64,000 nt of DNA from Luteimicrobium sp042670205. Lineage in GTDB: Bacteria > Actinomycetota > Actinomycetes > Actinomycetales > Cellulomonadaceae. Where the stretch lies: NCBI RefSeq assembly GCF_042670205.1, contig NZ_JBHUWD010000021.1:12949-76948 (forward strand), in the 5' to 3' direction. The position numbers and the translations under genes are program-made. Under the pieces are notes generated by a model. It saw nothing but the letters and a program-made list of their open reading frames with translations. It did not search any database and was not told the DNA's origin. Below are positions 17,366-26,347 of the stretch, piece after piece (positions within the stretch are counted from its first letter, which is position 1; every line of letters begins with the position of its first letter).

Positions 17366-18542
17366 CAGGGGACGTCACCTCTCGGGGGCGCGGCTCGACG
17401 ACGACCCATCGGCCGCCGTCCGCCTCGACGTCAGGCAGGGCGGCGCGGACCTCGTCGAGGAGGTCGGGGACGAACAGCAGCACCCGGTCGGGGCGCAGCG
17501 CCACGAGCTCCTCGGGCCCGACGATCGGCACCCGGCTCCCCGGCAGGGCACGCCCGTGCTTGGCGGCGGACGCGTCCCCGATCGCCACGAGGTCCTCCGG
17601 ACCGACGCCCGCCACGCCGAGCAGCGCGACCGCACGGGACGCGGCGCCGTAGCCCGCGACCCGCAGGCCGTCGGCCCGAGCCCGGTCGAGGTAGGCGCGC
17701 AGGGCGGTCGCGGACTCCTCGACGTCGTCGCCGAGCTGTGCGACGCGCTCCGGGTCGGTGACCCCGGCGCGGCGCTCCTGCCGCACCACCCGGCGGACGA
17801 GGTCGCCGCCGGCCGCGTGCTCGTCGAGCGTCCGCGAGCCCGCCCGGGCGAACGCGACGACGACGGTCCCCCCGTACAGCCCGTACTCCCACGCGCCGAC
17901 CGGCTGGAGCCCGACGTCCTGGGCCATGTCCACGAGGACGGGCACCGAGTAGTACGCGAAGTGCCCGTGCCGCAGCGCGTTCCAGGTGCCGTCCCGCAGG
18001 ATCGTCGCGAGCGTGTGCACGTGGAGCGCCAGCACACCGTCGGGGGCGAGGCGCGAGAGCCGCAGCTCGAGCGCAGCCCGCTGGTCGGCGACGTGCATCA
18101 TGCCGAGCGAGTCGACGACGAGGTCCGCCTGGCGTGGCGCGGCCGGGCCGACCTCGAGCCCGCGCTCGACGAGCCCGGCGTCCGCGAGGAGGCCCAGCCA
18201 CGAGCCGCCGTGCGGGCTGGGGAACTCCGCCACGGCGGTCCCGGGGCGCGCGAGCCCGGCGCGGACGAGGTCCGACACCGCCTCCGCCGCCTGGTGCACG
18301 AGGGCGGCCGGCTCGACACCGCGCGGCTCCTCGGCGTCGGTCGGGTCGTCCTCGAGCTGCGCGAGGCCGCACGACCCGCACAGGACCATGCGCAGCGGGT
18401 ACGCGGGGTCGGGCCGTGGGTCACCGGGCGCAGGGAAGTGGTCGGCCGCGGGCTGCTCCCCCAGGTCGAGCACGACGACGCCGACGTCGCCGCGACACCA
18501 GCGGCACCGCCAGCGCCGCGTCGGGCGCGTGTCCTCAGGCAC
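17355..18542 (-). CDS. Sugar C-methyltransferase paralogue, predicted inactive
   Basis: 395 residues with the layout of the TylC3/TcaB9 family: N-terminal zinc site C13-x2-C16 and C55-x2-C58, a middle SAM-type domain, and a C-terminal nucleotide-sugar domain (VAGYGAASRAVALLG near 300). The SAM loop, EIASNDG in the paralogue next door, reads AEFPSPHGG here (105-113), and the catalytic YHEHFSY reads RHGHFAYYS (191-199), losing the Tyr and Glu. I infer a non-catalytic partner or regulator subunit. The GTG start overlaps the active paralogue's stop by 8 bp, so the two are made together. Confidence 0.8.
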   Translation of the reverse strand: MPEDTRPTRRWRCRWCRGDVGVVVLDLGEQPAADHFPAPGDPRPDPAYPLRMVLCGSCGLAQLEDDPTDAEEPRGVEPAALVHQAAEAVSDLVRAGLARPGTAVAEFPSPHGGSWLGLLADAGLVERGLEVGPAAPRQADLVVDSLGMMHVADQRAALELRLSRLAPDGVLALHVHTLATILRDGTWNALRHGHFAYYSVPVLVDMAQDVGLQPVGAWEYGLYGGTVVVAFARAGSRTLDEHAAGGDLVRRVVRQERRAGVTDPERVAQLGDDVEESATALRAYLDRARADGLRVAGYGAASRAVALLGVAGVGPEDLVAIGDASAAKHGRALPGSRVPIVGPEELVALRPDRVLLFVPDLLDEVRAALPDVEADGGRWVVVEPRPREVTSPVTP

Positions 18543-19776
18543 CGGGCTCCACGACCTCGAGGTGCGGCAGCGCCACGACGAGCTTCCCGCCCCAGTCGGC
18601 CACGGACGCGAGCTGCGCGGCGATTTCCTTGCGCAGGTTCCACGGCATGATCACGACGTAGTCGGGCCTCGCGTCCGCGAGCGCCTCCACGGGGTGGACC
18701 GGGATGTGGGTGCCCGGCAGGAACCGGCCGTGCTTGTAGGGGTTCCGGTCCACGGAGAAGCGGATCAGGTCGGACCGGATCCCGCAGTGGTTGAGCAGAG
18801 TGTTGCCCTTGCCGGGCGCGCCGTAGGCGACGACGCTCTTGCCCTCGCGCTTGGCCTGGAACAGGAAGCCCAAGAGGTCCTCGCGGACCTTCTCGACCTG
18901 GTGCGCGAAGCCGTCGTGACCCTCGAGCGTGTCGAGCCCGGCGGCGGCCTCGTCGGCGAGGACCTTCGCGACGGCCGGTGACGGCGCGGGCGCGGTCTCG
19001 GTGGGCGCGGACCAGGTGCGCAGGGAGCCGCCGTGGCTGGGCAGCTCCTCGACGTCGACGACGGTCAGCCCGGCCGCGGCGAGCACGCGCTGCGTGGTGA
19101 GCAGCGAGAGGTAGGAGAAGTGCTCGTGGTAGATCGTGTCGTACTCGTTGCCGTCGATGAGGCGCAGCAGGTGTGGGATCTCGATGCTGACGCGGCCGTC
19201 GTCGGCGAGAAGGGCGCGCAGGCCCTTGCTGAAGTCGACGATGTCGGGCACGTGAGCGAAGACGTTGTTCGCGACGACGAGGTCGGCCTTGCCGTGCTCG
19301 GCGGCGACCGCGCTCCCCGTGGCCTCCCCGAGGAACTCCACGACGGTCGGGATGCCCTTGTCGATCGCGGCCTGCGCGACGTTCGCGGCGGGCTCGATGC
19401 CGAGGCAGCGGATGCCCTTCGCGACGACGTGCTGCAGCAGGTAGCCGTCGTTGCTCGCGATCTCGACGACGAACGCGTCCGGGCCCAGCCCGAGGTGCGC
19501 GACGGCGTCGTCGACGAAGCGGCGCGCGTGCTCGACCCACGAGTCCGAGTACGACGAGAAGTAGGCGTAGTCGCTGAAGATCTCCTCCGCCGGGATGTAC
19601 GCGGGGAGCTGGACGAGCAGGCACTGCGAGCAGACGCGCACGTGCAGCGGGTAGAACGTCTCGCCCTGGTCGACCTGGTCGGCGGTGAGGAACGACTCGC
19701 AGGGCGGCGACATCCCGAGGTCCACGAACGTGTGCTCGAGCGGGGCGCCGCACAGGCGGCAGGCGGGCGCGCTCAT
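18535..19776 (-). CDS. NDP-sugar C-methyltransferase (class I SAM, zinc-containing)
   Basis: 413 residues. Zinc-binding cysteines C6, C9, C49 and C52 at the N-terminus; SAM motif EIASNDGYLLQH (105-114); catalytic YHEHFSY (216-222), where the family's Tyr-Glu-His set is intact; and a C-terminal Rossmann-like domain (VAYGAPGKGNTLLNH). The family adds a methyl to C-3 of a 4-keto-deoxy sugar, giving branched sugars such as mycarose. The ATG start overlaps the epimerase stop by 4 bp. It forms a three-gene unit with the epimerase and the inactive paralogue. Confidence 0.9.
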   Translation of the reverse strand: MSAPACRLCGAPLEHTFVDLGMSPPCESFLTADQVDQGETFYPLHVRVCSQCLLVQLPAYIPAEEIFSDYAYFSSYSDSWVEHARRFVDDAVAHLGLGPDAFVVEIASNDGYLLQHVVAKGIRCLGIEPAANVAQAAIDKGIPTVVEFLGEATGSAVAAEHGKADLVVANNVFAHVPDIVDFSKGLRALLADDGRVSIEIPHLLRLIDGNEYDTIYHEHFSYLSLLTTQRVLAAAGLTVVDVEELPSHGGSLRTWSAPTETAPAPSPAVAKVLADEAAAGLDTLEGHDGFAHQVEKVREDLLGFLFQAKREGKSVVAYGAPGKGNTLLNHCGIRSDLIRFSVDRNPYKHGRFLPGTHIPVHPVEALADARPDYVVIMPWNLRKEIAAQLASVADWGGKLVVALPHLEVVEPGA

Positions 19777-20819
19777 CGGGGCTCCCCGCTCGCCGCGGGC
19801 GCGAGACGCAGGGTCTGGAGGTCGAGCCGGCCGGCGTCGGCGAGCTCCTGGATCTTCTTGAGCCGCACGAACCGCGGGCCCTCGAAGTCGTCCGTGGTCA
19901 GGCCGCGTTCCTGCGCGTGCTGCCAGATCTCGCGGATCCCGTCGGGCACGGTCCAGGCGGGCTGGTAGGCCGGCAGCGTCGAGCGGATCTTCGTGAAGTC
20001 GACCTGGTAGTTGCGCGTGTCGGGGCCGGCGCCCGCCGCGAACGTGACGGGCGCCCCGGTGATCTCGGCGACCTGGTTCGCGATCGTGCGGACCTGCACG
20101 ACGTCTTCGTCGCGCCCGACGTTGAACGCCTGGTCGCGGACGACGTCGGCCGGAGCCTCGAGCACCGCGAGGAAGGCCCGAGAGATGTCCTCGACGTGGA
20201 CGAGCGGCCGCCACGGCGAGCCGTCCGACTGGAGCCGGACCTCGCCCTGCGTGAACGCGGTGCCCGTGAGGTTGTTGACCACGATGTCCGCGCGCAGCCG
20301 CGGTGACGACCCGTACGCGGTCGCGTTGCGCAGGTAGCTGGGCGAGAAGCCGTCGTCCGCGAGCGGGGAGATGCCCTGCTCCGCGAGGACCTTCGACTCC
20401 CCGTACGGCGTTACAGGGTTGAACGCGCTCGTCTCGTCGACCGGCGCGTCACCGGCCGCCCCGTACAACGAGCACGACGACGAGAACAGGAACCGGGGCA
20501 CGCCCGCCTCCTTCGCGACGCGTGCCATGTGGACCGCACCGTCCGCGTTGACCGAGTACGTCGCGCCCGGGCTGAGGTGCCCGATCGGGTCGTTCGAGAT
20601 CGCCGCGAGGTGCACGACCGCGTCGAACCCCTCGAGGTCCTCCGGCCGCGCGTCGCGGATGTCACCGGTGCGCTGCTCGTAGTCCCCCGGCTGCGCACCG
20701 AAGTCGCAGCCGTCGTACCAGCCCACGTCGAGGCCCACGACCTCGTGCCCCGCGGCCTGCAGGAACGGCACCAGCACCGCTCCGATGTAGCCGCGGTCGC
20801 CGTCCACCAGCACTCGCAT
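19773..20819 (-). CDS. NAD-dependent epimerase/dehydratase (extended SDR)
   Basis: 348 residues. The nucleotide-binding loop reads GDRGYIGAVLV (usually TGxxGYIG, so the first Gly context is altered), followed by the acidic strand end GLDVGW; VHLAAISNDP, SSCSLYG and the catalytic Y-x3-K in TPYGESK are all present. It probably makes or epimerises the 4-keto sugar methylated by the next gene. The ATG at 20819 is chosen because GGAG lies 7 bp upstream; an in-frame GTG at 20846 is the alternative. Confidence 0.88.
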   Translation of the reverse strand: MRVLVDGDRGYIGAVLVPFLQAAGHEVVGLDVGWYDGCDFGAQPGDYEQRTGDIRDARPEDLEGFDAVVHLAAISNDPIGHLSPGATYSVNADGAVHMARVAKEAGVPRFLFSSSCSLYGAAGDAPVDETSAFNPVTPYGESKVLAEQGISPLADDGFSPSYLRNATAYGSSPRLRADIVVNNLTGTAFTQGEVRLQSDGSPWRPLVHVEDISRAFLAVLEAPADVVRDQAFNVGRDEDVVQVRTIANQVAEITGAPVTFAAGAGPDTRNYQVDFTKIRSTLPAYQPAWTVPDGIREIWQHAQERGLTTDDFEGPRFVRLKKIQELADAGRLDLQTLRLAPAASGEPR

Positions 20820-20911
20820 CGCCAGGCTCCGTCCCTCGTCGCGCACCCGTTCACGCCGACCGCCAACCTACCGGGACGCGGGCAGGCCGGAGGATGCCGG
20901 TGCGGGGTGAT
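20820..20911 (-). promoter_or_regulatory. Probable promoter region of the epimerase-methyltransferase operon
   Basis: On the minus strand GGGTAAATCA, overlapping the TAA stop of the upstream GT2 gene, is followed after about 37 bp by TAGGTT, a weak -10. The plus strand reads GGGTGATTTACCC, a 13-bp imperfect palindrome. It resembles the motif at the other glycan promoters, but spacing is looser. Confidence 0.3.
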
Positions 20912-21850
20912 TTACCCGATCACCCGGTGGCGCAGCCACAGCCAGGGGGCTCGCGGTGCGAAGCGCGCGGCCCACACGAGGTCCCCGACGGCGGCACGGC
21001 GCTCCCCCGCCCCCCACGAGGCGCGAGCGGCCCGCGCGGCCGACCACGCGGCGAACCGGTCGTTCGCTTGGTCGCGCGCCGTGAGCGCCCCGGCGAGCGG
21101 CTCGTCCCCTGCCGCGCGAGCCTCCTCGCGGTGCCGTCGGACGATCACGCGGATCGCGTCGGCCAGGGCGCGGTACCGCCGGGTCGTGTTGCCCTCGTGG
21201 TACCGGTAGTCGACGAGCGGCTCCGGGACGAGCACGAGCGTGCCGCGGGCGGCGACCCGCAGCACCAGGTCCAGGTCTTCCGCGAGGCGCATCAGCGGGT
21301 CGAACCCGCCCGCGTCGTCGACCGCCGACCGGCGCAGCACGAGGTTCGGCAGCAAGATCCCGCCCAAGCCGCGCGCGATGTCGAGCCGGGAGGCGACCGC
21401 GACCTGGTCAGCCTCCACGAGCACGGCGCCGTCGGCGTCGACGGTGCGCATCCCGCAGTAGGTCGCGACGACCCGGGGGTCCGCGAACGGCGCCATACCG
21501 AGCTCGAGACGGCGCGGGTCCCAGCGGTCGTCGTCGTCCAGGAAGGCGACGAGCTCGCCCCGTGCCGCGGCGAGCCCGCGGTTCCTCGCGGCCGAGACTC
21601 CCGTCGACGCACCCCGCACGACCCGGATCTCGGGGAACGGCCGCAGCATCTCGACCAGGGCGGCTGGGTCCGGGACGCCGTCGTCGACCAGGACGCACTC
21701 CACAGCCCCGTAGGTCTGGGCGCGCACCGAGCGCAGGGCCTCCTCGAGAAACGGCCCGCCGCGGTTCGTGCACACGATGACGCTCACGACCGGGCGCCGC
21801 GGCGGCTCGCCGAGCGGCTCCCTCTCGGGCGGGGGGTTGCGGTCGTTCAC
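20912..21850 (-). CDS. Family 2 glycosyltransferase
   Basis: 312 residues. VSVIVCTNRGGPFLEEAL opening, DDG in VECVLVDDGVPD, the metal motif FLDDDDRWDP near residue 125, and RLAEDLDLVLRVAARG near 205 make it a standard GT2 enzyme. The first 20 residues are a proline-rich tail. The GTG start lies 10 bp after the stop of the neighbouring GT2 gene with a weak AAGG upstream, so both are probably co-transcribed from 22745. Confidence 0.9.
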   Translation of the reverse strand: MNDRNPPPEREPLGEPPRRPVVSVIVCTNRGGPFLEEALRSVRAQTYGAVECVLVDDGVPDPAALVEMLRPFPEIRVVRGASTGVSAARNRGLAAARGELVAFLDDDDRWDPRRLELGMAPFADPRVVATYCGMRTVDADGAVLVEADQVAVASRLDIARGLGGILLPNLVLRRSAVDDAGGFDPLMRLAEDLDLVLRVAARGTLVLVPEPLVDYRYHEGNTTRRYRALADAIRVIVRRHREEARAAGDEPLAGALTARDQANDRFAAWSAARAARASWGAGERRAAVGDLVWAARFAPRAPWLWLRHRVIG

Positions 21851-21860
21851 GTCGCTGCCT

Positions 21861-22745
21861 TCACCGTCCGTGGTCCGAGGTCGTCCGCGGTCCGGGCGGA
21901 CCCGGCTCGCACCCGGGCTGACGGGAGCCCAGGACCATGCGCGCGTAGCGATGGATCAGCGCACGCTGAGCACGACCCAGCCTGCGGGAGATCGCTTCCC
22001 GATCGATGATCTGCCACAGGTCGCACGGGTTCGGCTCGGCGGAAGACGCCCAGCCGAACTCCCGGCGCATCATCGCACGGTGGGACTCGGACACCATGCC
22101 CGCAGCTCCGGCCCGCCCGAGGAACTCGCCTCCCGAGCTGACCTGGCCCGACCCCACGCGGTAACCGAGCACCGGCACGGCGCCCCTCCGGATGCGCCCG
22201 CCAGCCGCGAGCACGCGGAGCTGGAGGTCGTAGTCCTCCGCGATCGACCCGTCCCGATACCCTCCGACCTCGACCAGGGCCTCGCGCCTCGCGTACATCG
22301 TGGGGTGGGACAGCAGGCTCCCGAGCATCAGGTGGAGCGGCGCGGCGGCCACCGAGATGGGCACGGGCAGCGAGGGCCGGAGATCACGCGCGCGCCGGCC
22401 GAACGACACGATCGGCGAGAAGAGAAGATCGGCGTCCCCGAGCTCCCGCCGCTGGGCCCAGAACCTCCACGGGAAGGTGACGTCGTCCGCGTCCATGATC
22501 GCGACGAACGCGCTGTCCGACTCGTCGAGCAGCCGCTGCCGAGCGGCGGTCCAGCCGAGGCTGCGAGGAACGCTGCCGAGCACGACGCGAGGATCCTGGA
22601 CCGAGGCCATGACCGCGTACGTCCCGTCGCTCGACCCGTCGTCGAGGACGCGGAGCTCCGCGTCGCGCGGCATGGCACGAAGCGTCGACCTGAGTGCCAG
22701 ACCCACCGTGTCCTGTGCGTTCTTGGCGCACAGCAGAACCGTCAT
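21861..22745 (-). CDS. Family 2 glycosyltransferase
   Basis: 294 residues. MTVLLCAKNAQDTVGLAL opening, LDDGSSDGT, and the acidic motif IMDADDVTFPWRFW near residue 90 place it in GT2; SIAEDYDLQLRVLAAGG near 190 is the second conserved block. A 28-residue C-terminal tail is rich in Pro, Gly and Arg. The ATG at 22745 begins right at the conserved strand, with only a weak ribosome site. Divergent from the fusion glycosyltransferase at 22935. Confidence 0.88.
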   Translation of the reverse strand: MTVLLCAKNAQDTVGLALRSTLRAMPRDAELRVLDDGSSDGTYAVMASVQDPRVVLGSVPRSLGWTAARQRLLDESDSAFVAIMDADDVTFPWRFWAQRRELGDADLLFSPIVSFGRRARDLRPSLPVPISVAAAPLHLMLGSLLSHPTMYARREALVEVGGYRDGSIAEDYDLQLRVLAAGGRIRRGAVPVLGYRVGSGQVSSGGEFLGRAGAAGMVSESHRAMMRREFGWASSAEPNPCDLWQIIDREAISRRLGRAQRALIHRYARMVLGSRQPGCEPGPPGPRTTSDHGR

Positions 22746-22878
22746 GGCTGGCACTTCGGCGGCCTCTTTCCTTGGTCGTGACCGGCCCGCACCACGGCGC
22801 GAACCGAGAGCGGCGAGAACCCAGGGCGAGCGAGCAGTAGTCTGCCCCGACCCGGGACGAGCCGGACGGGACCGAGCG

Positions 22879-22927
22879 GGTGATCTTCGCCGTCCCGTGC
22901 CGGCCCCGCGAGCCCGTGCGGCAGAAT
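22879..22927 (+). promoter_or_regulatory. Leaderless promoter with GGGTGATCTT motif
   Basis: GGGTGATCTT (22879-22888) is followed after 33 bp by CAGAAT (22922-22927), then 7 bp and the ATG at 22935. Same geometry as the promoters at 3778, 4998 and 8344. The rest of the 22746-22934 gap shows no gene. Confidence 0.45.
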
Positions 22928-22934
22928 CTGCCGC

Positions 22935-24947
22935 ATGAGGGTCCTGCGCGTCTCGCACAGCGCGGTCGTCGACGCGTGGCGTGAGCGCGAGCGGGAGCTG
23001 CGCCGCCGCGGCGTGGGCGTCCGGCTGGTGTCCGCGCGCGCATGGGACGAGGCGGGCCGCGTCGTACCGCTCGTACCCCGTCCGGGCGAGGACGTCGTCG
23101 GCGTCCGGACCTTCGGCACGCATCCCGCCCTGTTCCTGTTCGACCCGGTCGGTCTGTGGCGCGAGCTGGGTCGCGACGTCGACGTCCTCGACGTCCACGA
23201 GGAGCCCTACGCGCTCGCGACCCTCGAGGTCCTGACGCTGCGCCGTCTGCGGCGCCTCCTGACAGGCAGGCCGCGACACCTCGCGCCGTTCGCCCTGTAC
23301 TCGGCCCAGAACATCGAGAAGCGCTACCCGCCCCCGTTCCGCTGGTTCGAGCGAGCCGCGCTGCGCCGCGCGGCGGCGCTGTCCGTGTGCAACGTGGCGG
23401 GCGAGATCGCCGTCCGCAAGGGCTTCCGAGGGGTCGTCCGGCGGATCCCGCTCGGCTTCGACCCTGACGTCTTCCACCCCGCCGCCCCCCGGCAGGCCGG
23501 CCCGGTGGGGAGCCCGGTGCGTGTCGGGTACGCCGGCCGCCTGGTCGAGCACAAGGGCGTCCGCGTGCTCCTGGAGGCCGTCGAGACGTCGGACGAACTC
23601 CGGCTCGACCTCGTCGGCGACGGCCCCCTCCGCGACGAGGTCGCCGCCCGGGCGGCCCGGTCGGACGGACGCATCACGGTCCAGCCGAGCACGGACGCGC
23701 CCGGGCTCGCAGCGTTCTACCGCTCGGTCGACGTGCTCGCAGTCCCCTCCCTCGTGACTCCCGGCTGGGTCGAGCAGTTCGGCCGCGTCGTCGTCGAGGC
23801 GATGGCCTGCGGGACACCCGTCGTGGCGACCTCGACCGGTGCGCTGCCGGACGTCGTCGGCGACGCGGGGCTGCTCGTCCCGCCCGACGACGCCGCGGCC
23901 CTCCGCGCCGCGCTCGAGCGCGTGGGGCGCGAGCCGGCGCTCGCGGACCGGCTGCGTGCGGCGGGGATCGAGCGTGCGACGTCGTGCACGTGGGCGGCCG
24001 TCGCGGACGACTACGAAGTCATGTACAGATCGATGCTGGGCGACCGTACGGATGTCCGGGACGGCGCGGCCGGCCCGCGTGCGAGCGGGGCCGGTGGGCG
24101 GGACGTCGAGGTCGTCGTCGTCGCCTACCACCGCCCCGACCTCCTCGCGCGGGCCCTCGCGCCGGTCGCCGGCCGCTTCCCCGTGACCGTCGTCGACAAC
24201 TCCTCCTCCCTCGACGTCGCGAAGGTCGCCGCCGACGCCGGCGTCCGCTACCTCGACCCGGGCCGCAACGGCGGCTTCGCGGCCGGCGTCAACCACGCGC
24301 TCGGCGACCGGCTCGCGCCCGACGCGGACGTCCTGCTGCTCAACCCGGACGCCGTCGTCGCGCCCGACGACGTCCGGCGTCTGTCCGACGCCCTCGCCGC
24401 CGACCCGCGGCTCGCGAGCGTCGGCCCGCGCCAGGTCGACGACGACGGCGCTCCCGCCCGCGTCGCGTGGCCCTTCCCCACGCCCGGCGGCGCGTGGCTC
24501 GAGGCCGCGGGGCTCGGGCGGCTGCGCACGCGCGAGGACTTCGTCATCGGCTCGGTGCTGCTCCTGCGCGGCGAGGCCCTCGCCGACGTCGGGCCGTTCG
24601 ACGAGACGTTCTTCCTCTACGCCGAGGAGACCGACTGGGCGCGGCGGGCCGCCTCACGCGGCTGGCGCCACGCCGTCGTGCGGGACGCCGTCGCGACGCA
24701 CGCGGGTGGCGCCACGAGCTCGGACGAGACGCGGCGCGAGCGGACCTTCCACGCGTCGCAGGAGCGCTACTACCGCAAGCACTTCGGACGGCTCGGCTGG
24801 CAGGCGGCGCGGGGAGCGGCGCTCGCCGGGTCGGCCGTGCGCGGCGTGGTGCTGCCGGGCGAGCGGGGTGCGGCCGCCCGTCGGCGTGTCGTCCTGTACG
24901 CCCGAGGCCCGGCAGCCGAGCAGCACCGCGCGAACGGCGCGCCATGA
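22935..24947 (+). CDS. Bifunctional glycosyltransferase: GT4 domain fused to GT2 domain
   Basis: 670 residues. Residues 1 to about 370 are a GT-B GT4 enzyme (donor loop VGYAGRLVEHKGVRVLL near 197; VEQFGRVVVEAMACGTPV near 280). After a short Gly/Ala linker, residues about 390-640 form a GT-A GT2 enzyme (VVVVAYHRPDLLARAL, LNPDAVVAPDDV near 475, FFLYAEETDWARRA near 560) like rhamnosyltransferases. Fusion implies that two successive sugars are added by one protein. Leaderless ATG; 4-bp ATGA overlap with the next gene starts a four-gene operon. Confidence 0.9.
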   Translation: MRVLRVSHSAVVDAWRERERELRRRGVGVRLVSARAWDEAGRVVPLVPRPGEDVVGVRTFGTHPALFLFDPVGLWRELGRDVDVLDVHEEPYALATLEVLTLRRLRRLLTGRPRHLAPFALYSAQNIEKRYPPPFRWFERAALRRAAALSVCNVAGEIAVRKGFRGVVRRIPLGFDPDVFHPAAPRQAGPVGSPVRVGYAGRLVEHKGVRVLLEAVETSDELRLDLVGDGPLRDEVAARAARSDGRITVQPSTDAPGLAAFYRSVDVLAVPSLVTPGWVEQFGRVVVEAMACGTPVVATSTGALPDVVGDAGLLVPPDDAAALRAALERVGREPALADRLRAAGIERATSCTWAAVADDYEVMYRSMLGDRTDVRDGAAGPRASGAGGRDVEVVVVAYHRPDLLARALAPVAGRFPVTVVDNSSSLDVAKVAADAGVRYLDPGRNGGFAAGVNHALGDRLAPDADVLLLNPDAVVAPDDVRRLSDALAADPRLASVGPRQVDDDGAPARVAWPFPTPGGAWLEAAGLGRLRTREDFVIGSVLLLRGEALADVGPFDETFFLYAEETDWARRAASRGWRHAVVRDAVATHAGGATSSDETRRERTFHASQERYYRKHFGRLGWQAARGAALAGSAVRGVVLPGERGAAARRRVVLYARGPAAEQHRANGAP

Positions 24948-26347
24948 GCCACAGCACCGGCACCGGCACCCGCACCTGGCACGCGTCCGTCCTGACCCGC
25001 GCGACGGTGGGTAGGCGGTGGTTCTCCGCCGCCTTCGGCGCGGTGGCGGTCCTCGCCCTGCTCGCCGCGATCGGCGTCGCAGTGCCGGACTACGGCGTGT
25101 ACGCGCTCGCTGCCGCAGTCGCCCTGCTCATCACGGGGGCGACCGTCTACAACCCGGCGGCGATCCCCGTGCTCGCCATGCCCGCGCTCGTCGTGGTGCA
25201 GCGCGTCGGGGGCGCGAGCACCAACCTCTCCTTCAGCGACTTCGCCCTCTTCGGTGCGTTCTGGGCTGCCCTGCTGCTCGGCCCCCGGCCCTGGTCGCGT
25301 CCGATGCGCAGCCTCCTGTGGCTCTCCGCCTTCTACCAGGTCGCGACCCTCTTCACCGTGATCGCCAACCCGTACCGTGCCAACACCGTCGAGTGGTTCC
25401 ACGCGTGGTTGTCCGTCGGCGGCGCGCTCGTCGTGGGCTGGGCCGTCGGGCGGTCGGGGCACGCGCGCCTCGGCGTCGGCCTCTACCTCGGAGCGTGCGG
25501 CATCCTTGCGGCCGCCACCTGCGTCCAGGGGCTCACCCAGCTCGCCCAGGGCAACACCGCCGCTGTCTTCCTGAGCTGGCCGTACGGCATGCACAAGAAC
25601 TTCGTCGGCGACGTGCTCGGCATCGCGGCCCTCGTTGTGTACGCCCGACCACCGTGGCTCGGCCTGTCGCGCAAGGTCGCGTATCCCGCGTTCTGGCTGT
25701 TCGTCCTCGCGATCGCCGCGACGCAGTCACGCCAGGCGATCGTCGGGCTCGGGCTCCTCGTCCTCGTGGTCGCGCTGCGCCGCGGCCAGGGTGTCCGGCA
25801 CACGAAGCTCGTGCTCCTCGCGATCATCCCGGCCGGGTTCTTCGTCGTGCAGGTGCTCGTCGATCAGCTGAGCTCGGGGAACCAGTTCAACTCGGCCTAC
25901 CAGCGGATCAGCTGGTACCAGGACGCGCTCGTGGTGTGGAACCTCAACCAGTGGTTCGGCGCCGGGCTGCGGTGGTGGTACTCGGGACGCACCCCGTACT
26001 CGTTCCAGCCGCCCAACGCGGAGCTCGAGGTGTTGTCGTCGGCCGGAACCGTGGGTCTGGTCGGGTTCCTCGTCCTGATGCTCGGCGCGCTCGTCGTGGT
26101 CTGGCGGATCTCGCCCGCCTACGGGACCCTGGCGTTCGCCGTGATCGCGTCCCGCCTCGTCCAGGGGCAGCTCGACCTCTTCTGGGTCTCGGTACAGACC
26201 TCGGTGCCCTTCGTCATCGCGGGCGTGTGCGTGGGCGCGCTCGCCCGGCACGAGGCCGCGCCACCGCAACCGGACGACGGCGCCGAGCGCGAGGGCCCAC
26301 CTGTCGCGACCGACGAGCGCGCGTCCGCGAGCCCGGTCGCCGCATGA
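24944..26347 (+). CDS. O-antigen ligase/polymerase family membrane protein (Wzy/WaaL-like)
   Basis: 467 residues with about ten predicted membrane helices from residue 27 on (VAVLALLAAIGVAV, ALAAAVALLITGATV, AFWLFVLAIAATQSRQAIVGLGLLVLV and others) and a longer extracellular loop containing QFNSAYQRISWYQDA and GAGLRWW, the usual catalytic loop of Wzy/WaaL proteins. It would polymerise repeat units or ligate the glycan outside the membrane. The C-terminal 40 residues are polar and disordered. ATG overlaps the previous stop. Sequence alone cannot separate polymerase from ligase. Confidence 0.85.
   Translation: MSHSTGTGTRTWHASVLTRATVGRRWFSAAFGAVAVLALLAAIGVAVPDYGVYALAAAVALLITGATVYNPAAIPVLAMPALVVVQRVGGASTNLSFSDFALFGAFWAALLLGPRPWSRPMRSLLWLSAFYQVATLFTVIANPYRANTVEWFHAWLSVGGALVVGWAVGRSGHARLGVGLYLGACGILAAATCVQGLTQLAQGNTAAVFLSWPYGMHKNFVGDVLGIAALVVYARPPWLGLSRKVAYPAFWLFVLAIAATQSRQAIVGLGLLVLVVALRRGQGVRHTKLVLLAIIPAGFFVVQVLVDQLSSGNQFNSAYQRISWYQDALVVWNLNQWFGAGLRWWYSGRTPYSFQPPNAELEVLSSAGTVGLVGFLVLMLGALVVVWRISPAYGTLAFAVIASRLVQGQLDLFWVSVQTSVPFVIAGVCVGALARHEAAPPQPDDGAEREGPPVATDERASASPVAA

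Noticed and set aside
17355..18542. Pseudogene
   Set aside because: The frame is intact over 395 codons, zinc ligands and the C-terminal domain are kept, and translation is coupled to the active paralogue, so a functional non-catalytic role is more likely than decay.
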